This document shows positions 36,801 through 51,139 of a stretch of 64,000 nucleotides of DNA, in pieces. The stretch is from Artemia franciscana (lineage: Eukaryota > Arthropoda > Branchiopoda > Anostraca > Artemiidae), in contig NC_088881.1 of the NCBI RefSeq assembly GCF_032884065.1, positions 6,783,047-6,847,046 on the forward strand. The letters run 5' to 3'. The translations under genes and the position numbers were made by a program. The notes beneath the pieces were generated by a model. It made no database searches, was not told the DNA's origin, and saw nothing but the letters and a program-made list of their open reading frames with translations. Each line of letters starts with the position of its first letter. The first letter of the stretch is position 1.

Positions 36801-38490
36801 CGTCCCAAGATTGATTACATGTAAATGTAATAAATAAATCTGGACGAACCATAGAGACGAACATACCCAATAGCATCTTGAGCATATTCATGCATATGAC
36901 GGGGACTGCCAGCATATGACGAAGGTAAAATTGTTAATCTTCCAACGTTTGTGGTATTACCGTCATTTATAACTGCATCTCGCAAATGAATGTATTGTTC
37001 AGAGCGGAGCTTGGTCTGATTCAGGCGGATATATAGCAAACGTTCTGATTCAATTTTAGCATACATATCAACGACAAATTTGTGAAACAATTCAAGGCAT
37101 TTTAAAATATAATTTTCTTCATCCTGCCGAATCATTAGTCTATAGGAATAATAATGCATTGCACTGCATTTCTTATTCATTTCTTTGTTAGTGGCTGGAT
37201 TCATCAATTTAATATTAAAGTGATAGCCGTCCGGCTCCATCCAAAAAATGATAGGATATTGTAGGGCATCGTAGCATCGATGAGTTTCAGCAATTCTTAA
37301 CAACTGAGCGTTTCGCTTATGAAGAATAATATCTCGAGGTAAAAACTGATCACCGACCATAACGATTGCCACTTCGTCGATAGTTGGAGCATGTATCTAC
37401 GCACATGTTGGCCAGGAGGCGTTTTGTCAGCGGAAATAACAATTTTATGCGTATCAGTAGGCATCAAATCGATGGCTGTTTTGAACAGACGCACTAAATT
37501 ATTATTTTCGTGGAAAAGATGTTGCAATTGGGAAACGATTGTCCTTTCAACGTTGGGAGAAATTTCGCAACGTGCATTCAATTCAGAATTTCTGTCACTG
37601 ATGAAGTACAATTGTAAAAATTTATGATTCTCGCCTGAGAATGGTAGAAGGGACCCTGCTCTATGATAAATTTGCCCTTTTATTTTGAAAGTAGACATAA
37701 ATTGATCTGGATTTTCGATTTGGGCTCCAAATGACGTCATTTGGAAACATGAGTTGTATTTTCTGATTTTTGACAAAAAACGCTTAGATTGTGACGTAGT
37801 TCCAGTAAGGAAAGTCTTCAATGGCTCTGGTGGTGCAGCCAATAGAGGAAGTTTAACTTTTCCTGAGGCGCAACACATTCCCATTGTTTCACCATTGAAT
37901 TTCAAGGCCTTGCAATAGGGACAAATTTTAGACATTGTCCCGATTTGAACACATCTACTCAAGCTATAATCATCGACTGGGCTGTACCTGAATGCCAGGC
38001 GATAACTTTCAGGTTGCTCTGATTCCTCGGCAAGCTTTCTTTTCTTACTTTGTCTATCAGCAGCAAGCCTGATTTCTTGCTGTTCTTGTGATTCCTCGGC
38101 ACGCTTTCTTTTCTTACTTTCTCTATCAGCAGCAAGCCTGATTTCTTGCTGTTCTTGTGATTCCTCGGCACGCCTTCTTTTTTCACTTTCTCTTTTAGCA
38201 GCAAGTCTGCTTTCGCGTTGCTCTGGTAGTTCCTCGGCACGCTTTCTGTTCTTTCTTTCTCTATCAGCCTCAAGCCTGTTTCCTTGCTGTTCTTTTGATT
38301 CCTCGGCACGCTTTCTGTTCTTTCTTTCTCTATCAGCCTCAAGCCTCTTTCCTTGCTGTTCTTTTGATTCCTCGGCACGCTTTCTTTTCTGACTTTCTCT
38401 ATCAGCAGCAAGTTTTTGGCATAGACTCTTTGAGCATCTTCATCGGCTTTTGCCATTGTAAGTTCATCAGTCATTTTAAACTTAAACATT
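33845..38490 (-). pseudogene. Helitron Rep/helicase polyprotein, multiply frameshifted
   Basis: Rolling-circle transposase, about 1,500 codons. In order: an N-terminal stretch of about six 23-residue charged repeats (RLAADRESKKRKRAEES type, 38425-38010); a Cys-rich segment ICPYCKALKFNGE near 37920; the Helitron-like N domain; the HUH Rep domain with WQKRGLPHAHILIW near 36640 (HAH metal site) and the tyrosine-bearing KYICKYVKKGSDMA near 36190; then a PIF1-type helicase with Walker A near 35130 (split by a 1-nt insertion), WDEC Walker B near 34885, LLAGDFRQTLPII near 34790 and the terminal GQLYVACSRVGKPDN near 33930. At least seven single-base shifts break it (near 38445, 37395, 36850, 36440, 35900, 35130 and 34440). 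It is inactive but recently so, since no large deletion is seen. Confidence 0.88.
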
Positions 38491-38707
38491 AATAGATTTC
38501 TACATGAACATATATGTCTTAAATATCTTTAATGACGTCACCGTCATAGCAAAAATGACAACAACTAACTTCATGATTAAATATCTTTAATGACGTCACG
38601 TCATAGCAAAAATGACGACAACTAACTTCATGACGTCAGTAGACACAGAAACATGACGTCACCTGACAGACAGACACACAGACAGACAACTTATTTTTAT
38701 ATATATA
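33845..38707 (-). mobile_element. Near-complete autonomous-type Helitron (minus), decayed
   Basis: The 5' end is near 38707 (minus strand TATATATAAAAATAAGTTGTCTGTCTG), followed by four TGACGTCA palindromes between 38661 and 38533, then the Rep/helicase coding region 38490-33845. Its 5' end directly abuts the CTAG 3' end of another minus-strand Helitron at 38708. The usual hairpin and CTAG are not found downstream of the helicase stop; instead the repeat at 33340-33845 follows. The true 3' end is therefore lost, replaced or further left. Confidence 0.8.
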
Positions 38708-40509
<1,802 letters not shown>

Positions 40510-40609
40510 NNNNNNNNNNNNNNNNNNNNNNNNNNNNNNNNNNNNNNNNNNNNNNNNNNNNNNNNNNNNNNNNNNNNNNNNNNNNNNNNNNNNNNNNNNN
40601 NNNNNNNNN
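40510..40609. other. Assembly gap (100 N)
   Basis: Exactly 100 N, a conventional placeholder for a gap of unknown size. It falls in T-rich Helitron sequence. Continuity and relative orientation of the two halves of the window depend on scaffolding. Confidence 0.98.
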
Positions 40610-42356
40610 CTTTGGAAACCGCCGTACCCGGGTTAACATTATTCTCTGTGCGCGAGCTAAGGAATTTCGGCCGTGCTTGTGTTTGTTTGTAATGGCTTTA
40701 TTCAAATTTTCGACTAGGAGGTAAGCTTTTGGGGTATGAAACCTATACTAAAGGATAGACAGGTCATTTTTCTACAAGAAGACATTTTTTTTAGCGCTTC
40801 ATTTGTGCTAATTTGCCAGCAAATGGGCAGAGAACAGTGGAAATCCGTCAAAACTAGTGTTCAATCTCAATAAACACCTTTTTGCTAGGAATTTATATCC
40901 TCGATGTCCACTTTTTATTTTTTATTAGTGAAATCCAGTACAAGAGCTTTCAGAGAATGTAACATAGATGCATGTGTGTTTGCAAAATCGTATTCAAATT
41001 AATTCCGAAACTCCAGCTAAAAACACAGAAGATAAAGCAATTAGAAACGACACCTAAATTTGAGGCTTAAAGTGTCAAACTCGTATTTTAATGAAAATAA
41101 ATTTCATTTTATTCTAAATTTATATTTAAAAAGACAAGAATAACATTGTAAGGTTTCCGAGATGCGGAGGGTTGGGAGCGGAAGTGAACCGTTTTTATTT
41201 GTTTTAATCACAGCCTATAGAAAAGTTCAATATACATAACACTTAAAACAAAATTATTTGCAACCTGAGAAATGTCCCTTTCTACAGTGTATTTTCAATT
41301 TTGCTTAATATCCAACAATAGAAAGCACAAATTAGCCTAATTGTGAAAAAAAAAATGACACAATTACAATCATTAGATTTATATGAATAAGTAAGGAAAG
41401 AATGTATGCCTTTTAGATTTTGATATCTAAATCTCTAGTGATGTTTGACACATTTACAATCATTAGATTTATATGAATAAGCAAGTAAAGAATGTCTGCC
41501 TGCCTTGTAGATTTTGATATCTAAATCTCCTTTGATAGTAGTACAGGAAGGATATGAGGTGGACAAGGAGGCTTCAAAAAACAAGCATCTCAGAATTTCT
41601 TTTTTTTTATGCTTTTTAAACAGAATCCCTTTAGAACAACAGTTTTCAACAAAAGAAGAGTCAAAGGAACTTGGATGCATTTTTTTTATCTCTTTTTTTG
41701 AAACAAAGGCTTTTATTACTTATAGTCATGCATTTCAAAAAGCCAAAGGTACTGAAATTTTGAGGCTTTTGTGTCAAATTTATATTCTAATAAAAATAAA
41801 TTTTACTTTATTTTAGCATTATATTTAAAAAAAAATGAAAATGGCATTGTAATTCTTTTGAGATGTGGGGGGGGGAGGCAAAGTTGAAACAAACCGCTTT
41901 CATTTATTTCGATCATAGGCTATCTGAAAGTTTATTATACTTTCCAGTCAAAAAGGAATTATTTTAAACCGGAGAAATGTCCCCCTTTCTGCAGTATGTT
42001 TTCGAGTTTTGCTTAAAAACGAACATAGAAATCATAAATTAAATTAAAAAACAAAAACAAAAAAAAAACTCAAAAAGTTAACTGACAAATGGCAAAAATT
42101 TTTTGCAAAAGTTAAAAACGCAAAACAAACTGTTGTTATATGATCACAAATAAAATATTATCACAAATAACTGCTATGTAATCCACAAATAAAATCATTT
42201 TTATAGGCTTATGGCGTCTTTTATTTCAAAAGACCAAAAGCAGTGTTGGAACAAACTAATATGTTCAATGCTTAGCATTGAAATGCAATATATTTCAACG
42301 GTGAATACCAGCTAAAAGTCCGTTTGCTGTTGTTTTTCCACCTCTAAATTAAAGAG
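40610..42356. repeat. Non-coding; diverged direct duplication
   Basis: 41056-41333 and 41755-42040 are diverged copies in the same orientation (shared TTGAGGCTT...GTGTCAAA, GAGATG(C/T)GG, GAGAAATGTCCC, CAGT(G/A)T(A/G)TTTTC blocks). Between them, 41356-41530 is an approximately 90-bp tandem duplication (GACACA(A/T)TTACAATCATTAG at 41357 and 41447). No coding region is supported. Confidence 0.65.
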
Positions 42357-43298
42357 CAGGATTGTATTCTATCCCCCTTTATATGTATCATTTTGATGGA
42401 CTTCGTCTTAAGGAGCACAGGAAAGGCAATTGGAGACCATGGAATCAAATGGGGAGGAAGAACGCTCCTGGACTTAGATTATGCTGATGATTTAAGCATA
42501 TTAGATGAAAGTGTGAGCAAAATGAATGAATTTTTAGAGGTTTTACGAGTTCAGGGTGCTAAAATAGGCTTGAAAATTAATGTTAAGAAGACTAAGTCAC
42601 TAAGGCTATAGGAATAAGTGAAGATGAACAGGTGACATTAGGTAACGAAAAGATTGAACAGGTTGGGAGCTTCAGTTACCTAGGTAGTATTATTAGTAAA
42701 GATGGTGGGAGCAGTGAAGATGTTAAAAATAGAATAGCTAGGGCCCAGGGTGTTTTTTCGCAGTTAAAAAAAGTTTGGAAGAATAGAAAGATAAGTCTAC
42801 AAACCAAGATTAGAATATTGAAAGCTACAGTGATGACAGTGGTCAAATATGGCTCTGAAGCATGGGCACTCCGAAAAGCAGATGAAAATTTACTAGATGT
42901 TTTCCAGAGAAATTGGCTACGGATTGTTCTGGGTACCCGGCTGACTGACCGTATTTCAAACAGTAGGCTGTACGAAAAGTGTGGTTCAATCCCGCTTTCT
43001 GGGGCTATAATGAAAGAAAGGTTGAGATGGCTAGGCCACGTTCTACGGATGAAGGATGACAGATTACCGAAGATTGTCCTTATTGGCCAACAGTCTGGGG
43101 CTACACGGAAAGCAGGTCGTCCTTGTCTGGGTTGGGAGTGATGTCATAAATAAAGATTTAAAGGAAATGGGAACTTCCTGGGAGGGTGTAAAGAGGGAGG
43201 TTTTAAATAGATTAGGTTGGAGAAGGAGCGTGCGTAGCTGTGTTGGCCTCAGGCGGCTTGGTGCTGCAGTGAGTTATTAGTAGTAGTAGTAAATTAAA
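42357..43298 (+). mobile_element. RTE-like LINE, 5' truncated, copy 2
   Basis: The plus-strand counterpart of the element at 18946-20135, starting inside the QGCVLSPF region. It retains MDFVLRSTGKAIGDHG, LDYADDLSILDES (near 42480), FSYLGSIISKDGGSSEDV, RLRWLGHVLRMKDDR and the C-terminal LRRLGAAVSY before a stop. A 1-nt insertion near 42606 and one near 43138 break the frame at different places from copy 1. It ends in (TAG)n at about 43279-43293, a typical short RTE tail. Confidence 0.88.
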
Positions 43299-43789
43299 GT
43301 CCATCGGATGCCTTTTGTTATGGTTTGAAACTCATGATTTTGGGCTTCATTCTCAGAGTCAGTTTACAAGGAAATTCATTTGCTATCTAAACTGTTGCCA
43401 GCTTTTCATACTTGTTTATTAACTGCAAATAACTAATGCAATAATATACTTGTGTCCAAACTATAAGGTCCAGCGGCAATTTAGTAAGAGTAAGAACACA
43501 TTTTCCTCCGTTCCTACTATCTTCATTCCAACATGATAAAATAGGCTTGTGCAGTTGAATAGCAACAACTATTTCCTTGAATAATCCCATGATGAGAATA
43601 AACAACTTTATTCAAATATGCAAGGAAAAGCTAAATACAATAAAATAGCAATGGTAATTTGTTTGCAGAATACGAGTCAGATATTGCACCTGAGACGAAA
43701 AGAAAAAAAAAAGTATTTACCGACATTTTAAATGCACAATATAAAAAAGGCTCATAGAACCGGGGCTAGAAAGTGTTTAAAGATTTGTT
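43299..43789. other. Spacer between LINE and histone H4; nothing identified
   Basis: No gene or repeat recognised. Confidence 0.4.
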
Positions 43790-43805
43790 GGCCTTTAAAA
43801 AGGCC
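43790..43805 (-). terminator. Histone mRNA 3' stem-loop of H4
   Basis: On the minus strand the sequence is GGCCTTTTTAAAGGCC: a 6-bp stem with a 4-nt TTTA loop, flanked by CCAAAC upstream and AACAAA downstream. It starts about 39 nt after the H4 stop. This is the form recognised by stem-loop-binding protein for U7-dependent 3' processing of replication-dependent histone mRNA. Confidence 0.88.
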
Positions 43806-43844
43806 GTTGGGTTTGGGGACAGTTCAAAAGGCATTTGGAAATCA

Positions 43845-44201
<357 letters not shown>

Positions 44202-44230
44202 CTAACAAGTTTTCTTGAAAGCCCGTTTAA

Positions 44231-44237
44231 TTTATAT
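44231..44237 (-). promoter_or_regulatory. TATA box of H4
   Basis: Minus-strand ATATAAA, about 75 bp upstream of the H4 ATG, within the 198-bp divergent promoter. Confidence 0.6.
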
Positions 44238-44289
44238 TACCAAAGGCTTTCCCCACAAATTGTTACTCTATCGCGCGGCTGGCGCTCAA

Positions 44290-44297
44290 TATAAATA
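44290..44297 (+). promoter_or_regulatory. TATA box of the H3 copy
   Basis: TATAAATA, 57 bp before the former H3 start codon. The promoter side of this copy looks intact although the coding part is damaged. Confidence 0.65.
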
Positions 44298-44300
44298 TAG

Positions 44301-44750
<450 letters not shown>

Positions 44751-45536
44751 AATGTAAAATAACAAATCTTATAGTACTACTTTATCTTATTAGTATGTTT
44801 CCTTTCGATGTATTCAACCAATGAATATTTACCTTTTGACTCAAAATTTTCAAGCAAATGGTAATCCCCTCTTGATTTATATTTTGTCTCTGATTTCCTA
44901 GCTTATATTCAGAATTATGAAACACTTTTTCTTTAAAAGCAGAAAACATGCAAATAATTGAGTTTTTTTTTCAATTCTTTCATCTTTGGGAACTGGATCC
45001 CTGGGTGTCTGAAGAAGCTTGTTTGGGAAGTTTTGCTTGGAAGATGTTTTCTGTTTCCCATTGGTCCAGAATGAAAAAAAAAACTGAATTTTGAGTGCTC
45101 TAAGCTTAGAGGAATTCTTGTCAGCAAGAATTTAAGTTATTACAAAAATATTTCCTTGATTTTGACTTCTGCTTCTTATTTTCTGAGAAGGGTTTCTCTT
45201 TTTTCACTAATCCTTAACGTGTATGTTTAAGTTAGGTCAAACTACACAAAAGAAATTACTATTTTAGCAAATTATTTGTGTTTACGGTCTCAATAAAATA
45301 TTCGGGATAAGCTAGTTTTATGTTTTTGTTCTGTTTTTCCTTCTCTGTCACAAATTAGCTTTTGGGTTGTTCTATTGTTTACTCTTTATGACTTAACTAT
45401 TTTATGACTGTTTTATTATAACCTTTTGAATTGATTTTTGTGTTGTTAAAGATCTAATTTGATTTATGTTCTTTAGATCTGAAAGATGAAGCTATTCCTG
45501 TAACCTCTTAGAGAAGAAAGAAATCAAACGTAAGAT
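44751..45536. other. Upstream region of asteroid; nothing else seen
   Basis: Unique AT-rich sequence between the H3 copy and the asteroid ATG. It should contain the asteroid promoter and 5' UTR, but I see no clear TATA box or initiator to name. Confidence 0.4.
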
Positions 45537-46340
45537 ATGGGCATCAGAGGTTTGCTTACTTTTGTTGAAGATAACCAAGACAAGTTCTTGGTAGACTGTG
45601 ATTTACGTTCATCCACGATTATAGTCGATGCCAACAATGTTCTTAACAAATTGTATGACACATGCACAGGATCAAATGCAGCTTTTGGTTGTGACTATGA
45701 GAAAGTCTATTCACATTTTGAAAATTTTTGTTCCTCACTTGACTCATGTAAAGTGAAACCAATCATGGTTTTTGATGGTGGGCTTTCTGTCGATAATAGG
45801 AAGGAGATGACACGGAAAACGAGAACTAGTGATCGAATGACAGCGGGAATTTCTTGTAATCCATTTTGTCAAGAACGTAATAATGTATTACCACTTTTCG
45901 TAAAGCACATTTTTACTGCTGCTTGTAAAGAGTATAAGTTTCAAGTAGTTCAATGCGATTATGAAGCCGATGAGGAAATTGCATTACTATCATGTAATTT
46001 AAAGTATCCTGTTTTAAGTGGTGATTCAGACTTTATGATTTATGGGATTCAACTTATTCTTTATGATCCTCCAAGAGTTCGTTTCTCGTGGTGTAACAAA
46101 CTTGAAAGCAATGTAATATCCTGTAAGATGTTTGATACTGATCGTTTTTTTCAAAAATTTTACCTCGTTGAAAGAAAATATTATCCCTTTGTTGGGATTA
46201 TTCTTGGGAACGACTATATACGTTTAGAATCCTTGGAGTTCATGTCAACAAAAACCAGAAATAAGGATATTAATGGAAGACTAGAAGACATTTCAAAATG
46301 GCTTAAAAGTCAAAAAGACCCCACATCAGCTTCAGAAAAG
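45537..46340 (+). CDS. asteroid: Asteroid homologue, exon 1 (XPG-like nuclease domain)
   Basis: Begins ATG (MGIRGLLTFVEDNQ), the family's N-terminus, and runs 268 codons to a donor AAG|GTATGT at 46340/46341, phase 0. It carries the XPG/FEN1-like fold: IIVDANN (Asp31), MVFDGG (79-82), YEADEEIA (Glu143, Asp145) and SGDSDFMIYG (Asp163, Asp165). Asteroid proteins (human ASTE1) are structure-related to flap nucleases; ASTE1 has been linked to trimming of 3' single-stranded DNA at breaks, and fly asteroid to EGF receptor signalling. Together with exon 2 it gives 694 aa, close to the family's ~680. No frame break is seen, so it is probably functional. Confidence 0.9.
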
Positions 46341-49300
46341 GTATGTGTGTTTCTATTTTTAAGTAGGGATGCCAATGAAAACGTTTTCCCAAATGAGCAT
46401 TGACATCGATTTATGTCTAATTCTACTTTCTTCCTCCCTCTGCTATCTCTTAATTTACTTGTCCAGTATGTGATATTTGACCTGTCTAAGCTTAACTTCG
46501 GGTTCTTCTCTCTCTTTCTTTCGTTTATAGTTAATGGTTTTATAGCTTTGATTTGTTGGAAGTATATGAATCAATTAGAGGAAATCTTTCAATTACAGGG
46601 GTTTTCAAGTAAGGTCCTCCACTGTCCAAGCAGAAATTTTTAGCCATCAATTTGTCTAGCAAATCAAATCATTGTTGAAGAAATTGATGTGCAATATTCA
46701 AAACTGGATAATGCAGTAAACAAGGGTATATCTAGGATTTTTATGGGGAGACAAAAAGTTTTAAAACCCATAAAAAAAACTTTGTTTATGTACATTTCTG
46801 TGATGTTTTTGCAAGTCAGACAAAAATTTTGCGAATGAGGGAGGAATTGATCCCAGGTACCTCCATCCCATCTTTAGATACGGCGTTGTTGCTTGAAATT
46901 TGAGCGCGAAAGTAGCCTCTAATTAAAAGAAATCATTGGTTTTATGAGAAAAAAATGGGATGAAGTTTTTTTTTTTTTATATCCTTTAAACAGTAATATA
47001 CACGCAACATAAGTAAGGAATGAGCATTTCTTTTCTTTAATTAATTTGCTTCATATAACCCAAATTCCTAACATCAAAGCTTTTCCTATCCAGAGAATTA
47101 AAACTATTTGGTATTTAGTTAATTGGCTCCTTTTTACCAAGATCAGACTTTTCGGCGTTACTTTATTAATATTTTCTCTATATAACAACCTCTGGATATG
47201 AGGTTAATAAAGAGAGAATAATAAGACCAGAAGTGGACAATACATTAAGAAATAAGCTAATTCTTGTAGAGGGGTGAGTAGGCTACTACCTCTAAATTTC
47301 TAAAGACAAATTTTTACCAGTAAAAGATACTCTACTTCGTATAGTTCATGCTTAAAAATAATTTTTACTTTTTGAATTCTAAGAACATAAAACAATTTTC
47401 GTGTAAGAAAATTCATTTTTTAAGATATTTAGAAATTTAAAAATCAGGTTCTTTAATGTGAGTCTTTTCTACTGCATTAAATTTCTTACGATTTAAGATT
47501 CTTATTTTCAGTTTCACGATTCTTGCATGCTTGAAAAGATTCAACATTTCAATACAATATTTTTCAAGTAAGATCTACATATCTACCACCTTGCGTGACA
47601 AAAACCATAAAACTGGAACTTTTTATCGAAAAAGTATAAGTTTTCTATGAATTGCATACTCATGGCCATCAGAAATTTAATTTTTAGTCAAAAAAAAAAA
47701 AATTACTGTTTAGGATTTTACCCATTACCTTTTAATCCATACCACTTTGATCTTCACTTTCGTAGCGCCTATGATATCTTTAAAATCTCATATTTATTTA
47801 TTCATAAAAAAAGAGGGAAATAATACCAATAAAGAAATCGTGCTAACAGAATTTAAAATATAGAAAAATTTAGTCAAATTAAAAAAAAATTATTCATCTA
47901 GCAAAAAATTGGATAACTTGGAAATTCACCAGTTTACCTACTTATCTAGATCTACCTAGCTACCTATACATATCTTCGGATAATGTGCAATTAAAGACTA
48001 GATGTACTTAAACAGTTTTGGTTAGGTTAAATTAACCTTAGCTACATTACTCTCGCTTTAAATTAGGTTAATATAGGTTACTGGTGTACTAACCAAAGCT
48101 AAATTAACCTAATATATTTCAAACTGCTCAAACAAATCTGTCTATCAAATTTTGTTCAAGAAAATCTAGCCTTTATCCATATATTAACCTAAAGTATGTG
48201 TAGGTAGATGATGTTAGCTGGACAGACTTAGCTGAGCAGACTGTAGTTGGTAGGTTGAGTTCTGAATTTCTAAATTATTAAAGTTATTTTAGTTTTCAAT
48301 TTTTCTAGTCATCCAGTCATTTTTGATTGTTTGGTCGATGAATTTTGTCTTTGGATTTTTCCAAGTTTGTTTTCTCGTTTTTTGTTTGTTTCAAGTTTTT
48401 GTCCTAGCTTGAACTAGATAATTTGACCTAGCTAGCTCCATTTAGTTATGCTTAGCTGTATCTTCACCAAACAAAGAGAGAGAAAATCTCAAGATGAAGA
48501 ACAGAACAAAAAAAAATGGACTTTGGTGGCCAATAGAAAAAAGAGACAAAGTAAGCGAAACAAATATTTCGCCTGTATAAAACTGTTGGGAAAAACTAAA
48601 TAAAAGAACCAAAGATAAAAACTGAAATAATCTATAAAAATAAAATCGGAAGTAAGAACAATGAACAACAGAAATAATAAACAAATCTGTATTTATGTCT
48701 ACAATTAATTCTACTGTAATTGAGCGCCAAAGACTGTTTCTCGAAGCAATTACAAGTGACTTCAGTAAACATACAAAAGCAACTGGATAAAACAAAAGGA
48801 AATGAGTAAAAAATTAATTTTTTTGTTGCCAAATAGTCTTTTTGTTGGCTCCAAATGCTAAAATTCTGCTTGCTCTTGTATTTACTCTAGTCTCCTAGTG
48901 ATTCTGAGGACCTTATTACAGAAAGTTATATTTATTAATTTAGGTCAGGTGATAAAAACCGGTGTTTTCCTATCCTAATAATTGAATGACTTTTTGTTAA
49001 CTCTTGGCTTGTTTAAAAATATTGATACTCTTGAAAGTGTAGCTGAACCACAAACAGTTGAAATTTTTCAGGGGGCAAAATAGTTTTCTGAGAATATGAG
49101 CTTTATTTTTCCGTTTGAATGAGCCCTCTTTATTCTTTTACTGCTATTTGCTTAATACTATTACCCCCCGGAGAAAGAAGAAGAAAAACAAAGAAATAAA
49201 CACAAAACCGTGATATTTCTTCTGAAAAAATCCACATTAGGGTTAGCTGATATGCTGAATTTGATAGTGCTATTTTCAATAAAGTATCTCGACTTAATGA

Positions 49301-49774
49301 GAATCTTTAATTTTATTTCCAAAAATCATCCAAATCTTTTCGGGTTTCTAGGTTTCTAATGGGTAAAACTAAGCTTGATGGAATTTTAAATGTTTGGAAA
49401 CAGCATAAGAATCCAATTCTTTATATGTATCTATTGCTATTATTATTATTATCAAATTTCCAAATTTTTTAGAGTTTTGGCTACTATTTGGTTTAGTCAC
49501 TTTTTACTTATAGCTTTTTTCTACAAACTTTTTGGTAGTTAATGAACCAGTATAAACTCGTACTTTCGATTCTTTAAAACACCTGTTTGTAGTTATAAAT
49601 TTTTGATGGCTGAAGCAACTGCAACCTAAAAAAGAAGGAGCCATGGTGTATAGCAGCCCAAAATTAAAAGACAATAAACTTTCAAGTAACAAAAAACTGC
49701 CATTTGAAGCTGGTTTAAAAATAGAAATTAGGATTCAGATTAATTTTAATGGTAAAGTTTTATTGCGAAAACAT
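46341..49774 (+). other. First part of the 7.4-kb asteroid intron; no gene seen
   Basis: AT-rich intronic sequence with no coding block, LINE or Helitron signature. TTAGGTTAATATAGGTTA-type short repetition appears near 48040-48120. Small frames on either strand (for example 48442-48832 minus) have no motif support. Confidence 0.5.
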
Positions 49775-50400
49775 GTAGGGTATATCCTATTAATTTATTT
49801 ATTGAAAAAACGTAAAGAATTTATTGTAATTAAAAGAAAACGAAGAAGTCTCGGGGAGAGGTTTTGCATAGATTTATAAAGATTTTATTTTTATTAAATT
49901 TTTAGTTTATGTATATTATATTAATTGTTTATTGAAAAAATGTAAAGAATTTATTGAAAAACAAATGGATAACACCCTGAGGGAGGGGTTTTACAAAAAA
50001 ATGAGTTTTATTTTTATTTCATTTTTAGTTTATATCCTATTAATTTGTCTATTGAAAAACGTAAAGAATTTATTGAAATTAAAAAAAAAATGGAGAAAAG
50101 TCTCAGGGAGGGGTTTTGCAAAAAAAAAAAATTATTTTTTATTTTTATTCAATTGTTAGTGTATGTATATTCCTTTAATTTATCCCTTGAACAAACGTAA
50201 AGAATTTATTGAAATAAAAATCAAATTGATAATAGCCTGGGAGAGGGGTTTTGCCAAAATTAAAAAAAAAATTATTTAATTTATAGTTTATGTATATTCT
50301 ATTAATGTATGTATTGAAAAAACGACGTAAAGGATTTATTGCAAAAAAACGGAGAACAGCCTAACCTGGGGAGGAGTTTTGCAAATTTCTATGTTATTTA
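49775..50400 (+). repeat. Degenerate tandem repeat, five units of ~120-130 bp
   Basis: The phrase TTATTGAAAAAACGTAAAGAATTTATTG recurs at 49801, 49931, 50051, about 50183 and 50312. Each copy is followed by a GGGAGGGGTTTTGCA stretch and TTTTTAGTTTATGTATAT. Confidence 0.8.
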
Positions 50401-50570
50401 TTGTTTTTGCAGAGAAGCATGCTACATTCGCCATGAAATTTTAATGAAATTAAAACCTTTGATCTTAATGAAATTTAATATTTAGAAGAACTCATATCTC
50501 AGAGCTCTTATTTCAAATCCTGACCAGATCTGTTGACATTGGGAGGAGCTGGAGGGGGAAACCAGAAATC

Positions 50571-50841
50571 TTTTTTTTTTACTGAAAGTAAGGAGCGACA
50601 TTAGACCTTCGAACGAATAGAAATCAATTCGTGTATGAAAGGGGCTGTTCCCTCCTCAACACCCTCTCTTTACGCTAAAGTTTCCATTGTTACAAAAAGA
50701 TATAGCTGTGAGAAAGAATTCAACTTTAGCGTAAAGAGCAAGGCGTTGAGGAGGGAACAGCTCCTTTCATACACAGAGTAATTTATGTTCGTTTTAAGTT
50801 TTAATGTCGCTCTTTACTGTTAGAAAAGAAAACTTTTTTTT
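50571..50841. mobile_element. Hairpin (MITE-like) element, ~270 bp
   Basis: Long imperfect inverted arms: TTTTTTTTACTGAAAGTAAGGAGCGACATT at the left pairs with AATGTCGCTCTTTACTGTTAG...AAAAA at the right, and the middle ACGCTAAAGTTT pairs with AACTTTAGCGT. Same family as 57395-57662 and 61046-61316. It lies immediately upstream of the capsid-like reading frames. Confidence 0.8.
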
Positions 50842-50887
50842 ATCCCTAGATTGATGCCCAAACTGTATATCATCCAACCTAGCAACA

Positions 50888-51139
50888 ATGAAATTTGACG
50901 CTATTTTGAAAGAGAATTATAAATTTCGGTTTAAAAGTGATTCATGTTCTATTTTAGGATTTGAAAATGAAGCTGAACTAAGTATTAAATATAGTGAAGG
51001 TACAAAAGTTCCTTATTATACAAGAAATGTTGATAAAATGCGTATTTACTGCTCAATAGTGGATAGTTCAATTGTGAATGGGGATACAACCTCTGATATG
51101 ATCTGGAGTATTGTTCCAAAACAACCTAGGATCAATTAG
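50888..51139 (+). CDS. Virus-like element ORF A (unknown function)
   Basis: ATG-initiated, 83 codons, low GC. The block SILGFENEAELSIKYS followed by a short beta-rich segment and then VNGDTTSDMIWSIVPK resembles a family of proteins I associate with invertebrate Polinton/adintovirus-like integrated elements. After the stop, the next ~70 nt in another frame continue with an LIDLNGENI-like stretch, so the gene is broken near its 3' end. The resemblance is from memory and no search was done. Confidence 0.45.
   Translation: MKFDAILKENYKFRFKSDSCSILGFENEAELSIKYSEGTKVPYYTRNVDKMRIYCSIVDSSIVNGDTTSDMIWSIVPKQPRIN

Noticed and set aside
37959-38489. A 176-aa protein with RKESVPRN-type repeats
   Set aside because: This is the wrong frame of the Helitron N-terminal charged repeats after a 1-nt shift. 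The true frame reads RLAADRE/KKRKRAEES.
48442-48832. Hydrophobic minus-strand ORFs in the asteroid intron
   Set aside because: T-rich antisense of intronic sequence with no conserved motif or splice signals.
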